A DNA stretch of 52,034 bases from NCBI GenBank assembly GCA_963645405.1, contig CAVISR010000004.1:1-52034 (forward strand), given 5' to 3'. Below are positions 25,579-34,445 of the stretch, one piece after another. The position numbers and the translations under genes were made by a program. The stretch comes from Colivivens sp963645405 (lineage in GTDB: Bacteria > Bacteroidota > Bacteroidia > Bacteroidales > Bacteroidaceae). Under the pieces are notes generated by a model, which ran no database searches, was not told the origin of the DNA, and saw only the letters and a program-made list of their open reading frames with translations. Positions within the stretch are counted from its first letter, which is position 1, and every line of letters starts with the position of its first letter.

Positions 25579-26265
25579 ATGAAGAAATATATATTGACAA
25601 TGCTGTTCATGGCTGCATTCACACTCAACATGACAGCGCAAGACACAGCCAGCAACAACCAGCAGGACGTAGTGGTATGCAAATCATTTTGGAACGGATG
25701 GTTTGTGGAAGCCGGTCTTGACATGACGCTCCACAATCCGTACGGACACAACTTCAGCAAGGTCATACCCAAAGGCACGAGCTTTGGACTGAACGCAGGA
25801 GTGGGCAAATGGTTCTCGCCCGACATAGGTCTGCGCGGACGCATCAACTGGGAGAACGGATTCCCCTTGTTTGAGAACAAGAAACTGGAATGGGTGGCAC
25901 CAGCAGGAGCCAACGGCATCAATATGGACGAGGGTGGCTGTCTGCTTGTGTATCTTGACGTACTTCTTGACATGAAGAACCTGCTTTGCGGCTACAACCC
26001 AGACAAGAAATGGTCGGTGCTCCTCATGCCTCGTATGGGTATAGCAAGTAATCTGGCAACAAACTCAGGGTCACCGTTCGTGGGAGCAGGTGTAGGTTGC
26101 ACCCGCACCATCAACAAACACCTCAGCCTGTATGGGGATTTCGCAGTACATATCATCACAAGCGAATACTATGGAGATGTGGGTCCGACCGGAATGTCAG
26201 TGCAGTCGGGCAGCAACAGCTTCTTCATCCTAAACGTAGGTGTACAATGGAAACTGGGCAAATAG
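25579..26265 (+). CDS. Outer-membrane beta-barrel protein, paralogue 2
   Basis: This 228-aa paralogue of the preceding protein has the same order of segments: WFVEAGLDMTLHNPYGHNF, VGKWFSPDIGLRGRINWENG, LLCGYNPDKKWS and FILNVGVQWKLGK. It has its own signal peptide (ending NMTAQ). The equal length and conserved core against diverged loops suggest an old tandem duplication. It is probably co-transcribed with paralogue 1, since no promoter lies in the 39-nt gap. Function is unknown. Confidence 0.75.
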   Translation: MKKYILTMLFMAAFTLNMTAQDTASNNQQDVVVCKSFWNGWFVEAGLDMTLHNPYGHNFSKVIPKGTSFGLNAGVGKWFSPDIGLRGRINWENGFPLFENKKLEWVAPAGANGINMDEGGCLLVYLDVLLDMKNLLCGYNPDKKWSVLLMPRMGIASNLATNSGSPFVGAGVGCTRTINKHLSLYGDFAVHIITSEYYGDVGPTGMSVQSGSNSFFILNVGVQWKLGK

Positions 26266-26328
26266 CAACCAGTTTCCACTGCACACATCAAACAACTATT
26301 GCAAGAGGGACAAGGGACAAGAACTCCC

Positions 26329-28377
26329 CTACTCCACTGTAACCGACTTTGCCAAGTTTCGTGGCTGGTCGACATTAAGTCCCTTGGCAACTGCTATGTG
26401 GTAAGCCAGCAGCTGGAGAGGTATCACGCTCAACAAAGGAGTAAGACACTCAAGAGTCTTCGGTATCTCAATCACACTGTCAGCCATCGACTTGACATCT
26501 TCATCACCTTCAGTCACGATGGCAAGAATCTTGCCTTTCCGTGAGATCACCTCCTGCATGTTGGAGATTATCTTCTGATAGAGCTTGTCGTGAGTGGCAA
26601 TGAAGATAACCGGAAGTTCTTCATCCACCAAGGCAATCGGTCCATGCTTCATCTCTGCAGCAGGATAGCCCTCGGCGTGGATATAACTGATTTCCTTCAG
26701 TTTGAGAGCGCCTTCGAGTGCCACCGGATAATTGTAGCCTCGTCCAAGGTAAAGGCAGTTGTGGACATTGACAAACGACTGCGAGAGTTTCTTTATCATA
26801 TCATTCTGCTCCAGCACCTTCTGAATCTTATCGGGGATACATATCAGTTCGGCTATAGTCTGTTCATACTCATCCTGCGTCACAGTGTCCTTGATCATGC
26901 CAAGAGCAAGTGCAATCATGGTGAGGACCACGACCTGACCAGTGAAAGCCTTCGTGGATGCAACTCCAATCTCCGGTCCCACATGGATGTATGTTCCTGA
27001 ATCGGATGCACGGGCAATTGAACTGCCCACACCGTTCACTATTCCATATACAAATGCCCCTGCTTCCTTTGCCTTCTTCACAGCGGCAAGAGTGTCTGCC
27101 GTCTCGCCCGACTGTGAGATGGCAATGACGATATCATCCTGGTCAATCACCGCATCGCTGTAACGGAACTCACTGGCATAGGCAATCTCCACAGGTATGC
27201 TGCAGAAATGCTCGATGAGTTGTTTGCCTATCAATCCGGCATGCCATGACGTGCCACATGACACTATCACTATGCGGTGCGCACGAAGCAGACGGCGGCG
27301 GTTCTGTGTGACTCCGGTCAGAATCACATTATATACAGTGTAAGGACTGTTGTTCTCCTCTTCCTTGCCCATAGAGAATGGCAGAGGGCTAAAGCCTTTT
27401 GAACCTGGAATGCCATTGGTGCCAAAAGTACCGAGTGTGTCTATCGTGGCAATATCGGCAGCACCGCCTACGATACGTCCACGCATACAGTCGCGCAACA
27501 CGTTCGGTTGGTCGAAAATCTCCTTAAGCATGAAATGAGGATAGCCTTCGTGGTCGAGCATCGAAAGGTCCACATTCACTTCCTTCACCTCTGCTGCAGT
27601 CTCAGCACCGTTGAGGTCGTACACCTTCAGGTCCTTGCCAAGTTCAATGACCGCAACCTCTTCATCATTGAGGTACACAATGTGATTGGTGTACTCGGCA
27701 ATGGGCGAAGCATCGGAACCGAGGAAAAATTCAGTCGGCACATCGCCTTGATTGCCATCGGAGTTGCCGTAGCCAAGACCGATTGCCAACGGTGATGACT
27801 TGCGGGCAGCAACAATCATATTGGGATTGTCGCGGTCGATGACTGCGATGGCATACGCACCATAGACCATGGTCAGAGCAACGCGTACTGCCGAGGGAAG
27901 ACTGAGGTTGTTCTCTTCCTTCACATATTCAATGAGATTGACAAGTACTTCCGTGTCGGTCTCCGACTTGAATGTGCAACCGCGCTTCTTCAACTGCTCG
28001 CGTATCGTCACATAGTTCTCGATGATTCCATTGTGCACAAGGGTTATCTTACCGCTCTGCGAAGTGTGGGGATGGGCATTGACTTCCGAAGGCGCACCAT
28101 GGGTAGCCCAACGGGTATGGGCAATGCCAATGGTCGACTGTAGAGCCAAAGACTTTGACGACTCGAATGTTGCGGGACTCGTCACGCCCTCGCGTGAGGC
28201 AACGACAGATTCGAGAACAGAAACCCTTCCTTTCGCTTTGTACACGTGCATATTACCCTCCGGGTCAATCAAAGCACAACCGGAGCTGTCGTATCCACGG
28301 TATTCCAAACGATGAAGACCTTTTATCAATATTGGGAAAGCCTTACGCCTTCCTATGTATCCTACTATTCCACACAT
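26329..28377 (-). CDS. glmS: Glutamine-fructose-6-phosphate aminotransferase (GlmS)
   Basis: GlmS makes glucosamine 6-phosphate from fructose 6-phosphate and glutamine, feeding peptidoglycan, lipid A and amino-sugar polymers. It starts with the catalytic Cys (MCGIVGYIGRR). The glutaminase domain has THTRWATHG-type sequence (AHTRWATHG) and HNGIIENY. Two SIS domains follow, with SCGTSWHAGLIGKQLIEHF, AISQSGETADT and the C-terminal DQPRNLAKSVTVE. At 682 aa it is about 70 residues longer than E. coli GlmS. The excess sits in three insertions: near residue 70, near 215, and a larger one around 315-365 between the glutaminase and first SIS domain. Confidence 0.95.
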   Translation of the reverse strand: MCGIVGYIGRRKAFPILIKGLHRLEYRGYDSSGCALIDPEGNMHVYKAKGRVSVLESVVASREGVTSPATFESSKSLALQSTIGIAHTRWATHGAPSEVNAHPHTSQSGKITLVHNGIIENYVTIREQLKKRGCTFKSETDTEVLVNLIEYVKEENNLSLPSAVRVALTMVYGAYAIAVIDRDNPNMIVAARKSSPLAIGLGYGNSDGNQGDVPTEFFLGSDASPIAEYTNHIVYLNDEEVAVIELGKDLKVYDLNGAETAAEVKEVNVDLSMLDHEGYPHFMLKEIFDQPNVLRDCMRGRIVGGAADIATIDTLGTFGTNGIPGSKGFSPLPFSMGKEEENNSPYTVYNVILTGVTQNRRRLLRAHRIVIVSCGTSWHAGLIGKQLIEHFCSIPVEIAYASEFRYSDAVIDQDDIVIAISQSGETADTLAAVKKAKEAGAFVYGIVNGVGSSIARASDSGTYIHVGPEIGVASTKAFTGQVVVLTMIALALGMIKDTVTQDEYEQTIAELICIPDKIQKVLEQNDMIKKLSQSFVNVHNCLYLGRGYNYPVALEGALKLKEISYIHAEGYPAAEMKHGPIALVDEELPVIFIATHDKLYQKIISNMQEVISRKGKILAIVTEGDEDVKSMADSVIEIPKTLECLTPLLSVIPLQLLAYHIAVAKGLNVDQPRNLAKSVTVE

Positions 28378-28408
28378 AATTAATGTACAAGTTTTATATT
28401 CAATTACA

Positions 28409-28443
28409 CCGTCCTAAGGCGGCATGACCAATCCACTGGTCAT
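28409..28443 (-). promoter_or_regulatory. Two hairpins in the glmS leader
   Basis: On the plus strand ATGACCA (28424-28430) pairs with TGGTCAT (28437-28443). CCG-CC (28409-28414) pairs with GG-CGG (28418-28422) with one bulge. Both lie between the -7 box and the start codon. They do not resemble the glmS ribozyme. Confidence 0.4.
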
Positions 28444-28452
28444 TCTGAAACA

Positions 28453-28460
28453 CAAAGGTA
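28453..28460 (-). promoter_or_regulatory. -7 box of glmS
   Basis: Minus-strand TACCTTTG, about 75 nt before the glmS ATG. No clear -33 element is present. Confidence 0.4.
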
Positions 28461-28593
28461 ACAATTATTTTTCAGTTGGTATTGCTTATGCCCGATATTT
28501 TTCAGAGATGAGGCTGTGTATTGTCTGCACAAGCACGAATCATGCGGTTACCGGAGATTGCATATTGCACGTCCTTCCTATAAATGACTACAA

Positions 28594-28935
28594 TCAGTCA
28601 TCAGTTTCATCCGGCAGCACTTCTGTAGTGCCCTGTATGTAATTGGTGTCAAACAACAGAGGGCGCACAACCACTGGCGGAGTCTCATCCAAGTAGGCGT
28701 ATGTACTCGAGTTTATACGCTGATACTTTTTAGCCTGCTCAAGCAGTTGTGCGAACTTCTCTTCACGTCCGGGCAAGAGTTTGTTCTTGTTGCGCTGTTT
28801 GCGGTTATACTTTACCCAGTTCACAAGGTAGCGTTCTTCCGGATAATACTTCGAGGGCCTCCGTTTGTTTATGCGCAGGAACTCCATGTACTGATGCCAC
28901 ATCTGCATCCATTGTTCGTCAAATGTCATTGTCAT
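28594..28935 (-). CDS. Small helicase-associated-domain-like protein at the end of the wza-wzc operon
   Basis: The ~113-aa protein starts MTMTFDEQWMQMWHQYMEFL. Residues ~5-70 have the spacing of a helicase-associated (HA) domain: W near the start, then RRPSKYYPEERYLVNWV, YNRKQRNKNKLLPGREEKF and LLEQAKKY. HA domains are usually C-terminal to helicases and thought to bind nucleic acid. Here one stands alone, followed by an acidic tail. The gene lies 64 nt after wzc and appears to be the last gene of that operon. The start at 28935 is preferred over 28956 because the domain begins there. Function is not known. Confidence 0.55.
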   Translation of the reverse strand: MTMTFDEQWMQMWHQYMEFLRINKRRPSKYYPEERYLVNWVKYNRKQRNKNKLLPGREEKFAQLLEQAKKYQRINSSTYAYLDETPPVVVRPLLFDTNYIQGTTEVLPDETDD

Positions 28936-28999
28936 CAATAAAATAAAATATGGCACGTCTGATAGAAACTCAAACGTGCCAATATAGTAAAGGTTTTAT

Positions 29000-31519
29000 T
29001 TATGCGTTCTCGTCACTCTTCTTGGAACTCTTGTGGTGATGGTGATTCTTGGATTCTGATGCATCCATCTTTCCATAGCCGTAGCCGTAGCCATAGCCAT
29101 AGCCGTAACCATACTTCTTTCCGTAGCCGTAGCCGTAACCATAGCGGTAAGAGTTTCTGCGCTTTGCAAGGTCGACACCGTTGATTGCGACACAAAGCTG
29201 GTCGAACTTCTTGTTGTGCTTCAGTTCGTTGATGAATTCGAGTGATGCCTTCGGAGTCACTTCCACACGGCAAACATATACGCACAAGTCTGCAACGCGG
29301 CTGATGATATCAGAATCGGTTACGATTGCAATCGGTGCTGAGTCAATCAGGACATAGTCATAATGTTCCTTGAGTTCGTCAATAGCGCTCTGAAGTGTGT
29401 CGCGTGCCACAAGTTCCGTCGGGTTAGGAGGAACAAGTCCACCAGGGATGATGTCGAGGTTCGGACTCAAGTGAGAGTGCTGGACAAGGGTCTTGAGAGG
29501 ATAACCCACTGGGTCTGCCAAGTAACTTGAGATACCGTCAGCACGTGTACTGAGGTTGAACACTTTGTTAAGACCCGGTTTGCGGATATCCAAACCCACA
29601 ACGACTACCTTCTTACCAAGGTAAGCGAGGGACACAGCGAGGTTACCTGCGATGAACGACTTACCTTCACCCGGTTGTGAAGAAGTGAACTGTATGACTT
29701 TCTGTCCGGGCTTGAGCATGAACAGCAAGTTTGTACGCAAGCTGCGGAAAGCCTCTTCCATAAGGTCGTTCTTGTTCTCACGCACCACAATTGCACCTTC
29801 GATTTTCTCAGACTTAGCCAAAGGCAATTCTGCGACTACCGGCACATCTGTAATCTTCTTCACATCATCCTTGCCTTCAATCTTGTAGCGGAGCTGCTCA
29901 ATCAGCCAGATGATTCCGAATGGAATAGCGAGACCGACGACAAGTGCAATGAGGTAGATGATGCTCTTTCTTGGTGACACAGGCGTAGTCGATGCGCGCG
30001 GCACCTCAATCACACGTCCGTTGTTGGCAGTTGCTGCCAAATTGATGATGTTTTCCTCACGCTTCTGGAGGAGCATCATATAGAGTTCGGACTTGATTTC
30101 CTGCAAACGGCTTATCTTTGTCAAATCCTTCTCCTGCTCCGGTGCCTGTGCTATAGAGCCTTTATACTCTCCTTCGTGTGAAGCGAGGTCACGCTGCTGT
30201 GTACGGAGTCCACGCAATGTGCTCTCGACACTTGTCTTTACTGTGATATAAAGTGCATCTATCTCGGCTGTGAGCTGTACGACTGCAGGGTGGTCGGAGC
30301 TTGAAGACTGCATGAGGCGCTTGCGCTCAAGCACTGCCTTGTTGTACTGTGCCACTGCCTCTGTGAAGTCTTTGTCCTTCAGACCCACATTTACAGGGAA
30401 CACCTGATATTTGTTTGCAGGGTTGCACACATAGTCACGCATGTACTCGGCAAGTGTTACCTGTGTGGCAATCTCATTGCTCTTCTGCTCATATCCGGTC
30501 TTTTGTTCAATCGCTACCTTGGCATCGTTTTGGATGTCGACAAGCCCTGTACGTTGCTTGTACTCGGCAAGTTCATCCTCGGTAGTTCCCAATTCCTGGT
30601 TGATTACTTCGATACGCTGGTCGATGAAGTCTGCTGTGCGGCGTGCCACTTCATTCTTGTCGTTGTTCGCATCATTGTTGTAATCGGCAACCAACTGATT
30701 GAGGAAATCAACGCCACGTTGTGGCTCGACATCGGTGAACGACAGAAGGGCGATGGTTGTCAGCTTCGACGAAGCCTCGACATTGAGACTTTTCACGTAA
30801 GCAGAAGCCACTGCGTCGGATGAATAGATATAGGAAACGAGCTTTATCGGGTTTTTCTTTATCTTCACCTTCAACGAGTCGTTCTTCTCAATGCGAATGC
30901 TGCCCATATCGAGTTTGATGGTAGCAGGAAGGGCATTGAACTTCTGGTGTCTCGTGTATTTCTCCCTCTCCTTATCATAATATATAGCTTCAACATCCAG
31001 CTGTCCGTTCTTTGAATACTCCATATTAAGAGTGATGCCTCTCATCAGTTCCTCATCCTCTGTGGGAGTGAACGAAATCAAAAGCGGGTTGTCATACTTG
31101 TAGAGCGGTGTGTTGGCTGAGAATGTGTGCTTCCAGTATGTCTGCACGTTCAGTCCGAGATTGTCGACAACCTTGCGCACCAGTGTATGTGTCTTCAGAA
31201 TCTCAAGCTCGTTGTCGAAATTCTGGCTGGTTGTCAATGCACCCATATCCATCAGTTCGGTGAGTGCCGACAGTTGCTGGTTACGGCTTCTCTGGCGGTT
31301 GTCGTTGTCACGTATCAACACAGAACCGTTGATTTCATACACTTTCGGTTTGAACCTCAAATACACGAACGCTCCCACAAGGCAAACGAATACGCTAAGC
31401 AATATCCAATGCCAATAGAGCGAAACGATGTACACAATCTTGCTGAGATTGATGCTGCTGGACTCCTCCTGTTGCTCCTGATTGTTCTGAGCTGAATTTA
31501 TGTTGTCTGTTGAACTCAT
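29000..31519 (-). CDS. wzc: Wzc-type polysaccharide co-polymerase and tyrosine autokinase
   Basis: The 839-aa inner-membrane protein regulates polymer length and export with Wza. It has a Wzz domain with a first membrane helix near residues 35-55, a long periplasmic coiled-coil region, and a second helix near 525-545 (IIYLIALVVGLAIPFGIIWL). The cytoplasmic BY-kinase domain has Walker A SSQPGEGKSFIAG, Walker A' VVVGLDIRKPGLN and Walker B DYVLIDSAPIAIV. The tail holds 12 tyrosines, mostly in two runs of YG repeats, followed by HHHH and a lysine-rich end. It lies 61 nt after wza. Confidence 0.93.
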   Translation of the reverse strand: MSSTDNINSAQNNQEQQEESSSINLSKIVYIVSLYWHWILLSVFVCLVGAFVYLRFKPKVYEINGSVLIRDNDNRQRSRNQQLSALTELMDMGALTTSQNFDNELEILKTHTLVRKVVDNLGLNVQTYWKHTFSANTPLYKYDNPLLISFTPTEDEELMRGITLNMEYSKNGQLDVEAIYYDKEREKYTRHQKFNALPATIKLDMGSIRIEKNDSLKVKIKKNPIKLVSYIYSSDAVASAYVKSLNVEASSKLTTIALLSFTDVEPQRGVDFLNQLVADYNNDANNDKNEVARRTADFIDQRIEVINQELGTTEDELAEYKQRTGLVDIQNDAKVAIEQKTGYEQKSNEIATQVTLAEYMRDYVCNPANKYQVFPVNVGLKDKDFTEAVAQYNKAVLERKRLMQSSSSDHPAVVQLTAEIDALYITVKTSVESTLRGLRTQQRDLASHEGEYKGSIAQAPEQEKDLTKISRLQEIKSELYMMLLQKREENIINLAATANNGRVIEVPRASTTPVSPRKSIIYLIALVVGLAIPFGIIWLIEQLRYKIEGKDDVKKITDVPVVAELPLAKSEKIEGAIVVRENKNDLMEEAFRSLRTNLLFMLKPGQKVIQFTSSQPGEGKSFIAGNLAVSLAYLGKKVVVVGLDIRKPGLNKVFNLSTRADGISSYLADPVGYPLKTLVQHSHLSPNLDIIPGGLVPPNPTELVARDTLQSAIDELKEHYDYVLIDSAPIAIVTDSDIISRVADLCVYVCRVEVTPKASLEFINELKHNKKFDQLCVAINGVDLAKRRNSYRYGYGYGYGKKYGYGYGYGYGYGYGKMDASESKNHHHHKSSKKSDENA

Positions 31520-31580
31520 TTCTGTCTTGTTTATTGCAATCGGTTGTATAGACTGACGCTACCAACCTGTGCTGCGGTTA

Positions 31581-32378
31581 CTAATTGATGATGTTTACTA
31601 TCAAGCTGGCAATTGATATGAGGATTGAGGTTGCCGAGAACCACAATGTAGTCTCCGAACCGATACCGGAGTTCTTTGCCTTTGTCTTGTTTGGTGTCAC
31701 GACGACGATGTCGTTCTGTTGCAACTGATAATAAGGAGAGAAGACAATCCGTGCATCATTGAGATTGAGACTGTGATACTCCTTGTGTCCTGCAGCATCC
31801 TCGCGGATGAGCTTCACATTGTCGCGCACACCATAGATGGTCATGTCGCCTGCAAGCGCCAAAGCCTCGAAGATGTTCACCTTCTCCTTTGATATGGTGA
31901 ACTGACCAGGGCGGTTGACTTCACCTACCACTGATATTGCGAAGTTCGGCATGCGGACTGTGACTACCGGTGTTTCATTGGTGATGTATGCTGACAAACG
32001 CTGGCGAATCATGTTTTCGCATTCGTTCTTTGTAAGTCCTACGACAGTCAACTTTCCAAGTACCGGGAAGTCGATTGTTCCGTCGTTGCTCACCAGATAC
32101 TGCATCAGCGATGCCTGAGTGGTGGCATTGGTAGTGAGAGTGGAGCTTACTGCAGTCTGGCTTACCAAGTTGAATGGTGCTGCGACCTTTGGATCGACTG
32201 TGTTCACTGTGATTGAAAGGATGTCTTTCGGCTTTATTTTTGCATCATAAAGCGTTGACGACTGATTGCTGGTGTCTAAATACTCAGCATCAATTACGTA
32301 TGGCACACTCTTGTAGGAGTTACAAGATGCCAAAAGCACTACGGCGCATACAGCTAGTAGATGGCTTACCTTCTTCAT
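31581..32378 (-). CDS. wza: Wza-type polysaccharide export lipoprotein
   Basis: The 265-aa protein has a lipoprotein signal (VVLLASCNS, Cys19). A polysaccharide export domain follows: ILSITVNTVDPK, YLVSNDGTIDFPVLGKLTVV and NETPVVTVRMPNF. An SLBB-like segment comes next (FAISVVGEVNRPGQFTIS). A C-terminal hydrophobic helix (ISIASLIVNIIN) could cross the outer membrane, as in Wza. It lies 60 nt after the HAD gene and 61 nt before wzc. Confidence 0.9.
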   Translation of the reverse strand: MKKVSHLLAVCAVVLLASCNSYKSVPYVIDAEYLDTSNQSSTLYDAKIKPKDILSITVNTVDPKVAAPFNLVSQTAVSSTLTTNATTQASLMQYLVSNDGTIDFPVLGKLTVVGLTKNECENMIRQRLSAYITNETPVVTVRMPNFAISVVGEVNRPGQFTISKEKVNIFEALALAGDMTIYGVRDNVKLIREDAAGHKEYHSLNLNDARIVFSPYYQLQQNDIVVVTPNKTKAKNSGIGSETTLWFSATSILISIASLIVNIIN

Positions 32379-32438
32379 TCTTCGTCTTATACTTTTAGTT
32401 GTTTCTTCAATTAATTCGTGTACGACAATGCCTCTTCA

Positions 32439-32876
32439 TCATTTGCCAAACAGGCGTTGCATGAACGATTTCTTCTGTTGCTTGCCGCCCTCATGGTCTT
32501 CCTCGTAGAACCTCAACAGGTCGGCATACGAGAGATGTGACTTCACCATCTGGTAGATGGTTCCCCAGTCGGGCAGTCCTCCGAGGTTCCGGTCGTCGAT
32601 GAACAAGTCCACCTTCAGTTTCCTTGAGAAGTGGTTGTTCTTCTCCACCTCCTCTTCAGGGTAGTCACGGTTCACTGCGTAGAATGTCAATCCACGTTCC
32701 TTGCACCAGTCGATAGCTTCATCGAGCAGAGCACCTTCCCTCACGCTCCAAAGAATCAGTTTGTGTCCCTCCTCCTGAAGCTTCTTCAGAGTTTCTATGG
32801 CGAAAGGAATCTCCGGACCTATCTCTGGATAGCGATGCTTGCAAATTGTTCCGTCGAAATCTACTGCGATTGTCAT
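32439..32876 (-). CDS. HAD-superfamily hydrolase (BT0820-like)
   Basis: The 145-aa cytoplasmic protein has the HAD nucleophile motif DFDGT (Asp6, Asp8), motif II in LILWSVREG, and the motif III/IV region KVDLFIDDRNLGG. There is no large cap domain. Small HADs of this kind in Bacteroidota act on phosphorylated small molecules, and the substrate here is not known. It is the first gene of the wza-wzc operon, so a sugar phosphate linked to polysaccharide precursors is a reasonable guess. The C-terminus is lysine-rich (KQQKKSFMQRLFGK). Confidence 0.8.
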   Translation of the reverse strand: MTIAVDFDGTICKHRYPEIGPEIPFAIETLKKLQEEGHKLILWSVREGALLDEAIDWCKERGLTFYAVNRDYPEEEVEKNNHFSRKLKVDLFIDDRNLGGLPDWGTIYQMVKSHLSYADLLRFYEEDHEGGKQQKKSFMQRLFGK

Positions 32877-33041
32877 ATACAGTTTACAATATCACGTTTA
32901 ATGTACTTGCGGGGAAACTTTTGACATTGCCCCGTTCTTTTTCCCCCATTCACATCCCCAGCACGCTGGGGAAGGCATGAACCTGCATCTTCAGCCACAC
33001 AGTCCAAGCATGGATAATGGCTCTCCACAGATTCAAGCGTG
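32877..33041 (-). promoter_or_regulatory. Long leader of the HAD-wza-wzc operon with a GC hairpin
   Basis: Transcription from 33042-33072 would give a leader of roughly 155 nt. It contains the perfect palindrome CCCCAGC-AC-GCTGGGG (32956-32971). No U-tract follows the hairpin, so it is not a standard terminator. Confidence 0.4.
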
Positions 33042-33072
33042 CAAATTTATATATTATTTCCGATATGACAAA
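33042..33072 (-). promoter_or_regulatory. Promoter of the HAD-wza-wzc operon
   Basis: Minus-strand TTTG (33072-33069), 19 nt, TAAATTTG (33049-33042): a full Bacteroidota promoter match. Confidence 0.6.
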
Positions 33073-33267
33073 GCAAAAGCTGAAGAAAACATGAAATAAA
33101 GTTAATCACACCCCCGATATACACCTGTTTTGCATTTAGCATGTGTCTGTTTCGCATTCAGGCAATGCTCATGAAGAGCAAAGGCTCTTGCACACGCACG
33201 GCAAATCAAAATCGGTGCAAACAGACGGCAACAAACGACACGGCAGAAATAAAAAAAACAAAAACAT
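33073..33267. other. Intergenic sequence between the divergent wza and galE promoters
   Basis: I see no gene here. The stretch is A-rich and separates two complete divergent promoters. GAAGAGC and similar short motifs do not form a clear operator. Confidence 0.4.
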
Positions 33268-33298
33268 TTTGCCACATTAAAAATATAGTCTACTTTTG
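33268..33298 (+). promoter_or_regulatory. Promoter of galE
   Basis: TTTG (33268-33271), 19 nt, TACTTTTG (33291-33298). The predicted start of transcription is only about 15 nt before the ATG at 33320, which supports that start over any upstream codon. Confidence 0.65.
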
Positions 33299-33319
33299 CA
33301 TAACGAAAACGCAAATGTC

Positions 33320-34336
33320 ATGCAGATACTATTAACAGGAGGTGCCGGCTACATTGGCTCGCACACTATCATTGAACTAAACAAAGCTGGTCACAGCGTT
33401 ATTGTAGTTGACAACCTCGTCAACTCAAAGGAAGAAGCCCTGAACAGAGTGGCACAGATTATCGGCAAGGAAGTACCTTTCTACAAAGCCGACGTGCGCG
33501 ACCACGAAGCGATGGACAAGATATTCAAGGACAACAAGATTGATGCCGTCATCCACTTTGCCGGACTGAAGGCAGTAGGTGAATCAGTAGCCAAACCGCT
33601 TGAGTATTATGAAAACAACATGAACGCAACATTCGTGTTGCTTGACGTGATGCGCAAGAACGGTTGCAAGAACTTCATCTTCTCATCGTCAGCCACAGTG
33701 TATGGTGACCCAGCCATCATTCCAATCACAGAAGAATGTCCGAAGGGCCACTGCACCAATCCTTATGGTCAGACCAAGTCGATGCTTGAGCAGGTGCTTA
33801 TCGATGTGCAGAAAGCCGACCCGGAATGGAACGTAGTGTTGCTGCGCTACTTCAACCCAATCGGTGCACACAAGAGCGGACTGATTGGCGAGAACCCTAA
33901 CGGCATTCCAAACAACCTGATGCCTTACATCACACAGACTGCCATCGGCATCCGCAAGGAACTGGGCGTGTTCGGCAACGACTACGACACACCCGACGGT
34001 ACGGGTGTTCGCGACTACATACATGTCGTAGACCTGGCAGCAGGACATGTTGCTGCCCTCAAGGCAATCGACAGAAAATGCGGACTTGCCATCTACAACC
34101 TCGGCACGGGACATGGCTACAGTGTGCTCGATGTGGTACATGCATTCGAGAAAGCCAACGGACTCAAAGTACCTTATTCCATCAAGCCACGCCGCCCGGG
34201 CGACATTGCGACTTGCTACTGCAATCCAGCCAAAGCGAAGAAAGAGTTGGGATGGGAAGCACAGTACGACATTGAGGACATGTGCCGCGATTCATGGAAT
34301 TTCCAGAAGAACAATCCTAAGGGATACGAGAAATAA
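33320..34336 (+). CDS. galE: UDP-glucose 4-epimerase (GalE)
   Basis: GalE interconverts UDP-glucose and UDP-galactose and supplies sugar nucleotides for surface glycans. The 338-aa SDR protein begins MQILLTGGAGYIGSHTIIEL. It has FSSSATVYGDP with the catalytic Ser/Thr, YGQTKSMLEQ (Tyr-x3-Lys), LRYFNPIGAHKSG and VRDYIHVVDLAAGHVAAL. Length is typical. It is transcribed alone from its own promoter and ends at a strong terminator. Confidence 0.96.
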   Translation: MQILLTGGAGYIGSHTIIELNKAGHSVIVVDNLVNSKEEALNRVAQIIGKEVPFYKADVRDHEAMDKIFKDNKIDAVIHFAGLKAVGESVAKPLEYYENNMNATFVLLDVMRKNGCKNFIFSSSATVYGDPAIIPITEECPKGHCTNPYGQTKSMLEQVLIDVQKADPEWNVVLLRYFNPIGAHKSGLIGENPNGIPNNLMPYITQTAIGIRKELGVFGNDYDTPDGTGVRDYIHVVDLAAGHVAALKAIDRKCGLAIYNLGTGHGYSVLDVVHAFEKANGLKVPYSIKPRRPGDIATCYCNPAKAKKELGWEAQYDIEDMCRDSWNFQKNNPKGYEK

Positions 34337-34372
34337 AACCCGGTGTTAACCACCGGTCGTGTAACTTTGTCC

Positions 34373-34411
34373 GAGGAAGATATGCTGTGAAGCATCGCTT
34401 CCTCTTTTTTT
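34373..34411 (+). terminator. Rho-independent terminator of galE
   Basis: GAGGAAG (34373-34379) pairs with CTTCCTC (34398-34404). An inner ATGCT/AGCAT stem and seven Ts (34405-34411) follow. A smaller CCGGTG/CACCGG hairpin lies just upstream. Confidence 0.85.
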
Positions 34412-34445
34412 GTACAGAACAATGACTGGCAGAATCGACACAGTG

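Noticed and set aside
28409..28443. glmS ribozyme
   Set aside because: The leader is too short and lacks the ribozyme's core pattern.
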